NCBI GenBank assembly: GCA_020073365.1
Contig: JAIQFL010000084.1
Span: forward strand, 1-36,037
Direction: 5' to 3'
Length of the DNA: 36,037 nt
From: Terriglobia bacterium
Lineage (GTDB): Bacteria; Acidobacteriota; Terriglobia; Bryobacterales; Bryobacteraceae
Positions 7,570 through 14,996 of the stretch are shown piece after piece (within the stretch, counting starts at the first letter, position 1; each line of letters starts with the position of its first letter). The translations under genes and the position numbers were made by a program. Below the pieces are notes generated by a model. The model was not told the origin of the DNA. It ran no database searches and saw only the letters and a list, made by a program, of their open reading frames with translations.

Positions 7570-9408
7570 ATGCGCTACAGCGTAACGGTCCCGGACCAGG
7601 AGTACTTCGACCGGAACATTCCGTGCCGTACCGCGTGCCCCATCCACACCGAATGCGGGCGGTACGTTCAGGCCATCGGGATATCCGGGGACGAAGAGGC
7701 TTACCTGTTGGCGCGCGCCCCAAACCCGTTCGCCTACGTACTGGGACGGATCTGCGCGCACCCTTGCGAGGATGCCTGCCGGCGGGGCAAGATCGACGAG
7801 CCCATCGCCATCTGCGCACTCAAGCGATTCGCTACCGAGCGGCACAACCTGGGCGCCGGACACGACCCTGCCCGCAAGAACCTGCCGCCCACGCCCAGGC
7901 GCGAAAAGAAAGTCGCCATCGTGGGAGCGGGAGTGTGCGGCCTCACCTGCGCTCACGACCTGGCGCTGCTGGGGTACTCGGTGGAAGTCTTCGAGTCGGC
8001 GCCGGTCCCGGGCGGGATGCTTTATCTGGGCATTCCCCACTTCCGGCTTCCCCGGGAAATCATCAAGATGGAAGTTGACAACATCCTGGCCATGGGGGTT
8101 ACGCTGCACACGGGCGTGACGCTGGGGCGGGATATTTCTTTTTCCGAGCTGCGCTCGAAGTTCGACGCGGTGCTGCTGGCCACGGGTCTCAACAAGGGCC
8201 GCGAGCTGAACATTCCGGGAGCGCACCTGGCGGGCGTTTACAACGGCATCGACTTCCTCATCAACGTCAACCTGGGCCGCGAAATCGAACTCGGTAAGCG
8301 GGTGGCTGTGGTGGGCGGCGGCAACGTGGCAATCGACGTGGCGCGCGCGGCCGTGCGACTGGTGCACGAACCGTGGGAATCGGGCGCCGCCGAATCCGGC
8401 GCGGAGAGCCTCCAGCCAGCCTTGGACGCGGCGCGCATGGCGCTGCGCTCCGGCGCCGAACAGGTATGCCTGGTAAGCCTGGAATCGCGCCAACAGATGC
8501 CCGCCTGGCAAGGCGAAGTCCACGAAGCCGAGCAGGAAGGCATCGCCGTGGACAACGGGTGGGGGCCGAAGGAGATTGTCGGCACAGACGGTGTCGTGAC
8601 CGGGCTCAAGGTGCGCCGCTGTGTCTCGGTGTTTGATGAGAACGGCCGCTTCAACCCGGCCTTCAGTGAAGAAGAAAAAGTGATCCCGTGCGACAGCGTG
8701 GTCCTGGCCATCGGGCAGCAGGCGGACCTGTCCTTCCTTGGCGGCAACGAAGGGGTTCAGGTGACGCCGCGCGGAATTCTCAAGATTGACGAGAACCTCA
8801 TGACCACGGCTCCAGGTGTCTTTGCGGGCGGCGACGTGGCATTCGGACCGCGCGTGCTGGTGGAAGCCGTAGCCAACGGGCATCGCGCGGCTCGGTCCAT
8901 CCACGTTTACTTCAACGGGAAGAGCACCAAGACCGTGCTGAGCCGCTTTCGCATCTTCGACAATTGGGAGATGCCGCGCGGCTTCTTGGGAATTCCGCGC
9001 CAGACCATGCCGGTGCTGCCCGCCAACCGCCGCATCGGGATCGCCGAGGTGGAACTGGGATTCGATGAGACCCAGGGGCGTGCCGAAGGGCTGCGCTGCT
9101 TGAAGTGCCAGGTCAACACCATTTTTGACGGCTCGAAGTGCATCCTGTGTGCCGGATGCGTGGATGTCTGTCCGGAGAATTGCCTTCGACTGGTGGACCT
9201 GGTCCAGGTGCAAGGCGATGAGCGGTACGAGGCCCTGATTCGGAACCGCTACGGTATGTCCGCCGCCGAACTTCGTCCAGGCCAGGCGGGCGCCATCATC
9301 AAGAACGAAGAGAAGTGCATTCGCTGCGCGCTCTGCGCCCAGCGATGCCCTACCCATGCCATCACCATGGAGGCCCTGGAGCAGCAGGAGCGGGAGGTCT
9401 TTGCGTGA
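7570..9408 (+). CDS. GltD-like FAD/NAD(P) oxidoreductase with C-terminal 4Fe-4S ferredoxin domain
   Basis: A 612-residue cytoplasmic flavoprotein related to the glutamate synthase small subunit family. The N-terminal cysteine-rich domain shows PCRTACPIHTECG (19-30) and CAHPCEDAC (62-70), an Fe-S dihydropyrimidine-dehydrogenase-type region. An FAD Rossmann motif IVGAGVCGLTCA (117-128) and an NAD(P) motif VVGGGNVAIDVARAA (about 246-260) follow, then the second FAD motif TTAPGVFAGGD. The C-terminus carries two 4Fe-4S sites, CILCAGCVDVCPENC (about 524-538) and CIRCALCAQRCP (about 583-594). It is followed by Rieske and cytochrome b genes, so it likely links NAD(P)H or ferredoxin to the quinone/bc complex rather than acting in glutamate synthesis. 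No glutamate synthase large subunit is present. Anammox planctomycetes have bc-type complexes with a comparable NAD(P) oxidoreductase subunit, which supports this reading. Confidence 0.88.
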   Translation: MRYSVTVPDQEYFDRNIPCRTACPIHTECGRYVQAIGISGDEEAYLLARAPNPFAYVLGRICAHPCEDACRRGKIDEPIAICALKRFATERHNLGAGHDPARKNLPPTPRREKKVAIVGAGVCGLTCAHDLALLGYSVEVFESAPVPGGMLYLGIPHFRLPREIIKMEVDNILAMGVTLHTGVTLGRDISFSELRSKFDAVLLATGLNKGRELNIPGAHLAGVYNGIDFLINVNLGREIELGKRVAVVGGGNVAIDVARAAVRLVHEPWESGAAESGAESLQPALDAARMALRSGAEQVCLVSLESRQQMPAWQGEVHEAEQEGIAVDNGWGPKEIVGTDGVVTGLKVRRCVSVFDENGRFNPAFSEEEKVIPCDSVVLAIGQQADLSFLGGNEGVQVTPRGILKIDENLMTTAPGVFAGGDVAFGPRVLVEAVANGHRAARSIHVYFNGKSTKTVLSRFRIFDNWEMPRGFLGIPRQTMPVLPANRRIGIAEVELGFDETQGRAEGLRCLKCQVNTIFDGSKCILCAGCVDVCPENCLRLVDLVQVQGDERYEALIRNRYGMSAAELRPGQAGAIIKNEEKCIRCALCAQRCPTHAITMEALEQQEREVFA

Positions 9409-9430
9409 GAGTGGCACTCTGGAAAGAACC

Positions 9431-9499
9431 GGGCAAGCTAAAGCATGCCCCACCCAACAGGCTGATCTCCACAGTGGTGGGGCATGCTTTAGCTTGCCC
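9431..9499. repeat. perfect 24-bp inverted repeat (REP-like hairpin)
   Basis: Arms 9431-9454 and 9476-9499 are perfect reverse complements around a 21-base loop. The left arm includes GCATGCCCCACC. It lies in the 118-base gap between the flavoprotein and Rieske genes. The string TGCCCCACCCAA on the left side recurs beside another hairpin at 21128-21147, suggesting a family of dispersed palindromic repeats. It could also act as an attenuator or mRNA-stability hairpin within the operon. Confidence 0.85.
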
Positions 9500-9526
9500 T
9501 TCTCGGTACTCTACGGGAACAAACGT

Positions 9527-9982
9527 ATGAAGCGACGATCCTTCCTGAATTGGGGCACGGCCGGCCTGGTGGCCCTGTGGTCCGCGGTGGGCGTGAGCCT
9601 GGGCGCGGTGGTCCGGTTTCTGACGCCGAGCGTATTTTACGAGCCGCCGCAGACCTTCAAGATCGGCACTCCGGCGGATTTTTCTTTCGGCCCTCCCACG
9701 TTCCTGGCGGAAGAAAAAATCTTCGTCTTCCGGGACCGCGAGAAAGGGTTCGCGGTGGCTAACGCCGTCTGCACGCACCTCGGCTGCACGGTCGGGTATT
9801 TCCAGAGCGACGAGCGCTTCCATTGTCCTTGCCACGGCAGCGTGTTCGCGGCCGACGGCGCTGTGCAACATGGCCCCGCTCCGAGGCCGCTCGAGTGGTT
9901 CGAAGTGACTCTGGCCCGCGATGGACAACTCAGGGTGGATAAGGACCGCGCGGTTCCTGCAAGTTATCGCCTCATGGTGTGA
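9527..9982 (+). CDS. Rieske iron-sulfur protein of a bc-type complex
   Basis: A 151-residue Rieske 2Fe-2S subunit that takes electrons from quinol in a cytochrome bc/b6f-like complex. The cluster-binding motifs are CTHLGC and CPCHGS, giving the two Cys and two His ligands. A twin-arginine-like start (MKRRSFLNW) leads into a hydrophobic anchor of about 20 residues, as in other Rieske subunits exported by Tat and kept as membrane anchors. The ATG at 9527 follows a GGGA-containing leader. A longer open frame upstream runs through the hairpin and is not likely to be coding. The stop overlaps the possible GTG start of the cytochrome b gene. Confidence 0.93.
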   Translation: MKRRSFLNWGTAGLVALWSAVGVSLGAVVRFLTPSVFYEPPQTFKIGTPADFSFGPPTFLAEEKIFVFRDREKGFAVANAVCTHLGCTVGYFQSDERFHCPCHGSVFAADGAVQHGPAPRPLEWFEVTLARDGQLRVDKDRAVPASYRLMV

Positions 9983-9984
9983 CG

Positions 9985-11268
9985 ATGAACCTGATACGAG
10001 ATATCTGGCAGTCAATCTTCCGGCGGGACCCGCTGTCCACCGACAAGGGGAAATCCGAACTCGTCTTCCTCAACCTGTGGCTCCACATCCACCCCGCCAA
10101 AGTGAAGAAAGAGAACCTCAAGGTGAAGCACACCTTCTACCTGGGGTTCATCACCTTTTTCCTTTTCCTCATCCTGGTTACCACCGGGGTCGCGTTGATG
10201 TTCTACTATCGCCCCTATCCTCCCCAGGCATACCATGACATGAAGGACCTCCAGTTTGTGGTCTATCTGGGGAGCTTTCTCCGCAACATGCATCGGTGGG
10301 CGGCGCACGGCATGGTGATTTGCGTGTTCCTGCACATGTGCCGCGTTTTTTACACGGGGTCCTACAAGCGGCCGCGACAGTTCAACTGGGTGATTGGGGT
10401 CGTCCTGTTCCTGCTCACATTAGGACTCTCGTTCACCGGCTATCTTCTGCCATGGGACCAGCTCGCCTTCTGGGCCATCACCGTCGGGACGAACATTGGC
10501 AGTTACGCTCCGTTGGTGGGCGCGAGCATTCGCGAACTGCTGCTGGGAGGCCACAACGTCGGCGAGTCGGCGCTGCTGCGATTCTACGTGCTGCATGTGG
10601 CGGTGCTGCCGGCCCTCGCAACGCTGTTGACCATGGTGCACTTCTGGCGAGTCCGCAAGGATGGGGGGCTCTCGCGCCCGGTCTGGAAACTGAAGGAGGC
10701 GAAATCCGCGCAGTTGGTTACCATCGGTGCGCCTGGCGCCAGTGCTCCACTGGCGGCTGTTCCCGCCTCGAAGGACAAGACCTATGGCCTCATGGAGGTC
10801 GTGACCGGGAAACCCATTTTCGAGACCGTGAGTATGGAGGAGGAGGAAGATACAGTCTTTTCCTATCCGTATGCCTTTTTCCGCGAGGGCATCGCCTTGC
10901 TGGTAACCGTTACTACGGTGATGGCGGTTTCGCTCTTCTGGAAGGCGCCGTTGGAGGAGTTGGCCAATCCGGCGAAGACGCCTAATCCGGCCAAGGCCCC
11001 CTGGTACTTTCTTGGTCTTCAGGAACTGGTCAGCCACTCGGCCCTGCTGGGCGGCGTGATCGTGCCAGGACTTGCCGTGCTGGTGCTCATTGCCATTCCT
11101 TATATCGATCTCAATCCCAGCCGGCGGCCGGTCGATCGGAAGTGGGCCATCCGGGCCTTCACGCTCTTCGTGGTGGTCAATGTAGTCCTGATCATCGTAG
11201 GGACATTCTTCCGCGGCCCAGGGTGGGCGTTGGTGCCGCCATGGGTCCACATTACGGGGGCCGAGTAA
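9985..11268 (+). CDS. cytochrome b of a Rieske/cytochrome b complex, b6-type N-part fused to a subunit-IV-like C-part
   Basis: A 427-residue integral membrane protein. The four haem b ligands are visible: His103 and His117 in NMHRWAAHGMVICVFLHMC, and His204 and His219 in YVLHVAVLP and MVHFW. Spacings are 14 and 15, and the 15 is typical of b6-type rather than mitochondrial cytochrome b. The C-terminal part carries the quinol-site-like APWYFLGLQELVSH and three more hydrophobic helices, resembling subunit IV. The start is either ATG 9985 or GTG 9979, which overlaps the TGA of the Rieske gene; no strong ribosome binding site decides. The next gene begins directly after the stop, so translation is probably coupled. 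Together they form the quinol-oxidising core. Confidence 0.92.
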   Translation: MNLIRDIWQSIFRRDPLSTDKGKSELVFLNLWLHIHPAKVKKENLKVKHTFYLGFITFFLFLILVTTGVALMFYYRPYPPQAYHDMKDLQFVVYLGSFLRNMHRWAAHGMVICVFLHMCRVFYTGSYKRPRQFNWVIGVVLFLLTLGLSFTGYLLPWDQLAFWAITVGTNIGSYAPLVGASIRELLLGGHNVGESALLRFYVLHVAVLPALATLLTMVHFWRVRKDGGLSRPVWKLKEAKSAQLVTIGAPGASAPLAAVPASKDKTYGLMEVVTGKPIFETVSMEEEEDTVFSYPYAFFREGIALLVTVTTVMAVSLFWKAPLEELANPAKTPNPAKAPWYFLGLQELVSHSALLGGVIVPGLAVLVLIAIPYIDLNPSRRPVDRKWAIRAFTLFVVVNVVLIIVGTFFRGPGWALVPPWVHITGAE

Positions 11269-12657
11269 ATGGAACGGAGACTGCCGCAGTTCTTCTTCGC
11301 GCTGAGCCTGATCGCGCTGATCCTGATGCTGGGGGCCGTGTGGCAAGCCGGCACCCCCGCGTGGAAAACCTACCAGCAGGGGTTCCACCGGTTGGAAGCG
11401 GTCGGAGAGCCCAACGCCGCGGCCAAAAGCGAAGTGCTGAACGCAGCTCTGGTGATCCGGCAGGACCTGTTGCCCGGATTGCAGCGCGTGGACCGCTGCA
11501 CCACCTGCCACCTCGGCGTGGAAGACCCCACCATGAAGAGCGCGCCGCAGCCTTTCACGTTTCACCCCAACCTGGCGCCGCACATCCCCGCCAGGTTCGG
11601 CTGTACGGTCTGCCACGGAGGGCAGGGGCTGGCCACCGACCAGCAGAACGCGCACGGAAAGGTGGCCTTCTGGCAGGAGCCGCTGCTGCCCAGGGAATAC
11701 ATCCGCGCTTCCTGCGGGCGGTGTCACAAGGAAGGTGAGGTTCCAGGCGTTCCCGAGTTGACGGATGGCCACCGCCTGTTCGAAACGCAGGGGTGCCGCG
11801 GCTGTCATAAGTTGAACGGCGTGGGCGGGACCGTCGGTCCTGACCTCACCGAAGAGGGCGCGGTCCACCGGTCTCCCGAATGGCTGGAGCGGCATTTCCT
11901 GGACCCCAATACCGTATCGCGCAACTCGCCCATGCCCAATTTCCATTTCACGAAAGAGCAGGCGCGCGCGCTGACGTTCTACATGCTTTCGCTCACCAAC
12001 GAACAGATGGGAACGTATTACTCGAGCGTGCGGCTGATCCCCAGTGCTGGGTATGGACGTGAATTGTTCGTGGAAAAGAATTGTATCGCCTGCCACAACG
12101 TCGGCGGCGTGGGATCCAAGAACGGGCCCGATCTGTTGGGCGTCACCAAACAGCACTCCGCCGGCTGGCTGGACGAGCAGCTCGTGAACCCCCAACTGAT
12201 CTATCCGGGGAGCATCATGCCGGCCTATGATCTCGAGACCAATGCGAGAAAAGCCCTCATCGCTTTCATGGCCTCCGCCACCGCCGAAGATGCCCAGTCC
12301 ATCCTTTCGCAGCGGACGAAGCGGCTGACACCTCAAGATGCCGCGATCGAGGCCGGCAAGCAGAGTTTCGCCCGATTCGGATGCGTAGGCTGTCACGGCC
12401 TGCAACTCCAGGGAGGCGTGCCCAATCCCAACAGCCAGGGCGGCGAGGTTCCGTCGCTTCTCCACGCATCGGACGACTACACCGAGGAAGAGGTGATCAA
12501 GATTATCCAAAACGGCAAGGTGCCGCCGGTCGAGGATCCGGCCAAGCCAGCCGCCCCGTTGTATATGCCTTCATGGAAAGGCCTCCTGGCCGATGAAGAC
12601 ATCCATCGGATCGCCGATTATCTCTGGTCGCTGCAAAAAAAGAAAGACGCCTGGTAG
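11269..12657 (+). CDS. membrane-anchored hexahaem cytochrome c subunit
   Basis: A 462-residue c-type cytochrome with one N-terminal membrane anchor (about residues 8-26) and six CXXCH motifs: CTTCH (77-81), CTVCH (112-116), CGRCH (149-153), CRGCH (176-180), CIACH (272-276) and CVGCH (372-376). The last three sit in separate cytochrome-c-like domains, each with a following Met-containing loop such as SPMPNF, SIMPAY and LYMPSW. It replaces the mono-haem cytochrome c1/f of classical complexes and would carry electrons from the Rieske centre into the periplasm. The ATG abuts the cytochrome b stop. The final 411 coding bases belong to a 417-bp segment duplicated downstream. Confidence 0.93.
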   Translation: MERRLPQFFFALSLIALILMLGAVWQAGTPAWKTYQQGFHRLEAVGEPNAAAKSEVLNAALVIRQDLLPGLQRVDRCTTCHLGVEDPTMKSAPQPFTFHPNLAPHIPARFGCTVCHGGQGLATDQQNAHGKVAFWQEPLLPREYIRASCGRCHKEGEVPGVPELTDGHRLFETQGCRGCHKLNGVGGTVGPDLTEEGAVHRSPEWLERHFLDPNTVSRNSPMPNFHFTKEQARALTFYMLSLTNEQMGTYYSSVRLIPSAGYGRELFVEKNCIACHNVGGVGSKNGPDLLGVTKQHSAGWLDEQLVNPQLIYPGSIMPAYDLETNARKALIAFMASATAEDAQSILSQRTKRLTPQDAAIEAGKQSFARFGCVGCHGLQLQGGVPNPNSQGGEVPSLLHASDDYTEEEVIKIIQNGKVPPVEDPAKPAAPLYMPSWKGLLADEDIHRIADYLWSLQKKKDAW

Positions 12658-12663
12658 GCGGTG
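12247..12663 (+). repeat. 417-bp direct repeat, copy A (3' end of hexahaem cytochrome gene)
   Basis: This segment encodes the last 136 residues of the hexahaem cytochrome, its stop and six further bases (GCGGTG). It aligns without gaps to 13549-13965, with 10 mismatches by my count. Seven are synonymous; three change residues (Arg to Pro, Leu to Pro, Leu to Ile). Sequence homology stops abruptly at both ends. Confidence 0.9.
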
Positions 12664-12706
12664 CCCGTTCGAGACCACGGGTCGGCGTTCCATCCGCTGC
12701 TTCATT

Positions 12707-13294
12707 TTATGGGAGCAGGCGTTCCACGCGAGCGATCTCGGATTCCAACAACGGCAGCAGATCGCTCTGACCCAGCGCCTGCTCTAGTGTTCCAAGCATG
12801 GATCGGATATAGGCCACGTCCAGCTTGGTCAGACGTTCCATCAATACTGACCGCACGTCCTCCAGGTCCTTGGGACGGCCCGCGAGCACCTTCATCACGA
12901 TCAGATCCTCCGGCGATGCGACCGGCACGGAAAGACCCTCAATTTCGATACGGACGGCCCGTTCGATGAATCTGTCTTCGATTCCCGGACCGGCAAGCAC
13001 GACGTCCAGCGGCAACTGCGTGGGGACGTGCAAAAAAGGCAGGACCCGCGTACGCGCGAGAAACGGCTCAGGCTCTGGCACTCGCAGATGGAAACCGGCC
13101 TTTTCCATGTCATGCCAGAAGCTGGCGGTATCGTCGGAACGCAGGCGGATGGTCACATCGACATCGGCGGTGAGCCGCGGACGCCCCCATATAACTACGG
13201 CTTGGGCACCAAAGAGGTACCAGCCGTCGCACCACTTCTCTATCGGCCCGGCGGCAGCCGCCAGAAGTTCAGCGGGCGCGCTCTTGTAAGACAC
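12707..13294 (-). CDS. nucleotidyltransferase-fold toxin-like protein (AbiEii/DUF6036-type)
   Basis: A 195-residue protein with the minimal nucleotidyltransferase core: FGAQAVVIWGRPRLTADVDV near residues 28-47, with the G-x-R-T-x-D-x-D pattern and metal-binding Asp44 and Asp46. A later strand with a third acidic residue (LPLDVVLAG) and the closing helix SPEDLIVMKVLAGRPKDLED follow. Such proteins are often the toxin or nucleotidylating half of type IV-like or MNT-type toxin-antitoxin pairs. The GTG start at 13294 is inside the end of the upstream gene, a 26-base overlap, so the two are coupled. The longer frame to 13354 is just that overlap. The pair lies exactly between the two 417-bp repeats. 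Confidence 0.8.
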   Translation of the reverse strand: MSYKSAPAELLAAAAGPIEKWCDGWYLFGAQAVVIWGRPRLTADVDVTIRLRSDDTASFWHDMEKAGFHLRVPEPEPFLARTRVLPFLHVPTQLPLDVVLAGPGIEDRFIERAVRIEIEGLSVPVASPEDLIVMKVLAGRPKDLEDVRSVLMERLTKLDVAYIRSMLGTLEQALGQSDLLPLLESEIARVERLLP

Positions 13295-13532
13295 GTTGCA
13301 GCATCCCGGCAAGACGAATATGCGACGCCAAGTCCGCTTCGCGCTGGGTCGCATTCGGCCAATCCGGCCTCAATGTGCGGGCATACTGAAGCAACTCGGC
13401 TGCCAGTTGGATGGCGGCGGCGGGACTTGCGGCAGCTTTCTGCTCCACCCAGCAATCCGCCTTGACGCGCTCGATCAGCCGCCAATCGCGCGCACAGAAA
13501 CGCTGGATGTCAGCGGCATTCACTGGTCCCAT
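13269..13532 (-). CDS. small partner of the nucleotidyltransferase, antitoxin-like
   Basis: An 87-residue, mostly helical protein starting MGPVNAADIQRFCARDW. It contains the pattern ARDWRLIERVKADCWVEQK, reminiscent of small proteins encoded just upstream of DUF6036-type nucleotidyltransferases; this is recognition by pattern, not by search. It has no signal peptide. It overlaps the toxin-like gene by 26 bases. Its ATG (13532-13530) lies 17 bases before repeat copy B begins, so its promoter must sit within the duplicated cytochrome sequence or very close to it. Confidence 0.7.
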   Translation of the reverse strand: MGPVNAADIQRFCARDWRLIERVKADCWVEQKAAASPAAAIQLAAELLQYARTLRPDWPNATQREADLASHIRLAGMLQRVLQERAR

Positions 13533-13959
13533 GCTATCATGCCGCGCCAGAAAGGCCCTCATCGCTTTCATGGCCTCCGCCACCGCCGAAGATGCGCAGT
13601 CTATCCTTTCGCAGCGGACGAAGCCGCTGACACCTCAAGATGCCGCGATCGAGGCCGGCAAGCAGAGTTTCGCCCGGTTCGGATGCGTAGGCTGTCACGG
13701 CCCGCAACTCCAGGGAGGCGTGCCCAATCCCAACAGCCAGGGCGGCGAGGTTCCGTCGATTCTCCACGCCTCGGACGACTACACCGAGGAAGAGGTGATC
13801 AAGATTATCCAAAACGGCAAGGTGCCGCCGGTCGAGGATCCGGCCAAGCCAGCCGCCCCGTTGTATATGCCTTCATGGAAAGGCCTCCTGGCCGATGAAG
13901 ACATCCATCGGATCGCCGACTACCTCTGGTCGCTGCAAAAAAAGAAAGACGCCTGGTAG
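13531..13959 (+). pseudogene. truncated copy of the hexahaem cytochrome C-terminus
   Basis: The repeat copy B keeps an open frame of the last haem domain of the hexahaem cytochrome, including CVGCH and the same stop. An ATG at 13531 gives a frame of 142 residues (MLSCRARKALIAFMAS onward), but it lacks a signal peptide and a ribosome binding site, so haem attachment in the periplasm is not expected. Three of ten differences from the intact copy change the protein, two introducing proline. A non-functional remnant of duplication is the most likely reading. Confidence 0.75.
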
Positions 13960-13965
13960 GCGGTG
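13549..13965 (+). repeat. 417-bp direct repeat, copy B
   Basis: Second copy of 12247-12663, offset by 1302 bases, in the same orientation. Sequence after the copy (from 13966) differs from that after copy A, and sequence before it (to 13548) differs from that before copy A. The unrelated 885 bases between the copies contain only the two-gene nucleotidyltransferase module. Confidence 0.9.
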
Positions 13966-14132
13966 GGCGGGCGTTGACGGTGTCAGCCATGACGGCGAAG
14001 TGAGATTGCCCGCGGAACCGCCGTGTTTGAAGGCGCTCTCGACAAAGACTACTACGATTCATGAACAGCAAACGCTAGCGCCGGCCACACTGGCCATCGC
14101 CGGTTGGGGTTATACTGAGAGCGGATTGGGCC

Positions 14133-14450
14133 ATGGCCAAGGATTACATCGAGCAGCGCGACGGCGGCTACTTTATCGAGGACACGCGCGTCTCGTTGGA
14201 CTCGGTAGTGTACGCATTTCTGCGGGGAGAGTCCCCCGAAGGAATTGCGGAGTCCTTCCCAGCGTTGGAGCTTGAGCAAATCTTTGGCGCCCTGACCTTC
14301 TATACGGCGAATCGGGAGATCGTGGACCGCTACCTGAGCGAAGGCCGGCGCGAGTTCGAGGCCCTGCGCCAGCAAGCGCGGCGGGACCATCCGGCACTCT
14401 ACGCAAAACTCGCAGAAGCTCGCCGGGGAACGCATACGCCCAGCGCATGA
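14133..14450 (+). CDS. DUF433 antitoxin-like protein
   Basis: A 105-residue protein with the DUF433 pattern. It has a short strand pair (DYIEQRDGGYFIEDTRVSLDS) and then a helix-turn-helix-like region VVYAFLRGESPEGIAESFPA followed by LELEQIFGALTFYTANRE. DUF433 proteins are VapB-like antitoxins commonly encoded with PIN-like DUF5615 toxins, and the next gene is exactly that, overlapping by four bases (ATGA). A -10-like TATACT lies at 14111-14116, about 17 bases before the ATG, which suggests a very short leader. The charged C-terminal helix probably wraps the toxin. Confidence 0.85.
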   Translation: MAKDYIEQRDGGYFIEDTRVSLDSVVYAFLRGESPEGIAESFPALELEQIFGALTFYTANREIVDRYLSEGRREFEALRQQARRDHPALYAKLAEARRGTHTPSA

Positions 14451-14797
14451 GGCCGCGATTCCAAGCGGACGCCGACTTCAACCACAAGATCGTAGTTGGA
14501 CTTCGCCGGAGGGAGCCGTCTGTCGATTTCCTTGGCGCCCGTGACGGTGGTGTGGTGGGCGTGCCCGACCCTGACGTGCTCAGAATCGCGGCGGAATCGG
14601 CTCGAATTCTAATCACCCACGATCGCAAGACCATGCCCGCTCACTTCGCACGGTTCATCGAGAAACGATCCAGCCCGGGCGTCATCATCGTTTCCCAGGA
14701 CCTCGAAATTGGTGCCGCCATCGAAGATTTGTTGTTGATCTGGGTGGCCACAGACGCCGAAGAATGGGTCAAACGTCTCGGCTTCGTGCCTGTTTGA
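14447..14797 (+). CDS. DUF5615 PIN-like toxin
   Basis: A 116-residue protein with the DUF5615/Mut7-C-like PIN fold. It has an early acidic motif QADADFN (residues 6-12), a middle DPDVLRIAAESARILITHDRK containing the conserved T-H-D, and a late PGVIIVSQD strand. These acidic residues would coordinate metal in a ribonuclease-like site. The family is paired with DUF433 antitoxins and is presumed to cleave RNA. The ATG overlaps the antitoxin stop. The usual first motif is F-L-A-D-E-N; here it reads FQADADFN, a modest variation. Confidence 0.83.
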   Translation: MRPRFQADADFNHKIVVGLRRREPSVDFLGARDGGVVGVPDPDVLRIAAESARILITHDRKTMPAHFARFIEKRSSPGVIIVSQDLEIGAAIEDLLLIWVATDAEEWVKRLGFVPV

Positions 14798-14996
14798 GCG
14801 CAAGAGCTGACTCGGAGAGATTCAAAAAGACATATAAGTCGCCATGTCGGACCATTGGCGGGATTCGACTTGGCTGAACATCCCTCAACAGCGGAGCGTC
14901 AACCGAAAAAGCGGTCCCATCAGGTTCCCTGAACCCGCCTTTTCGCTCCCCCAACGTTCCGGTCCGTTCGGTCGTACAATCAGCGGAGGGGGGACT

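Noticed and set aside
7426..9453. A 675-codon open frame antisense to the flavoprotein gene
   Set aside because: It is a GC-rich shadow of the well-supported plus-strand gene; its translation is low-complexity His/Arg/Gly-rich with no domain.
10420..12510. A 696-codon open frame antisense to cytochrome b and the hexahaem gene
   Set aside because: Same reason: haem and membrane motifs are on the plus strand, and the antisense product has no recognisable feature.
12247..13965. Simple tandem duplication as explanation of the 417-bp repeats
   Set aside because: A tandem duplication of cytochrome end plus module would leave a second module after copy B; none is there, so an insertion or a later deletion is needed.
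14844..14996. N-terminal 51-codon extension of the ADOP permease
   Set aside because: A strong GGAGG lies before GTG 14997, and family members begin at the FENTLQDLR-like phrase.
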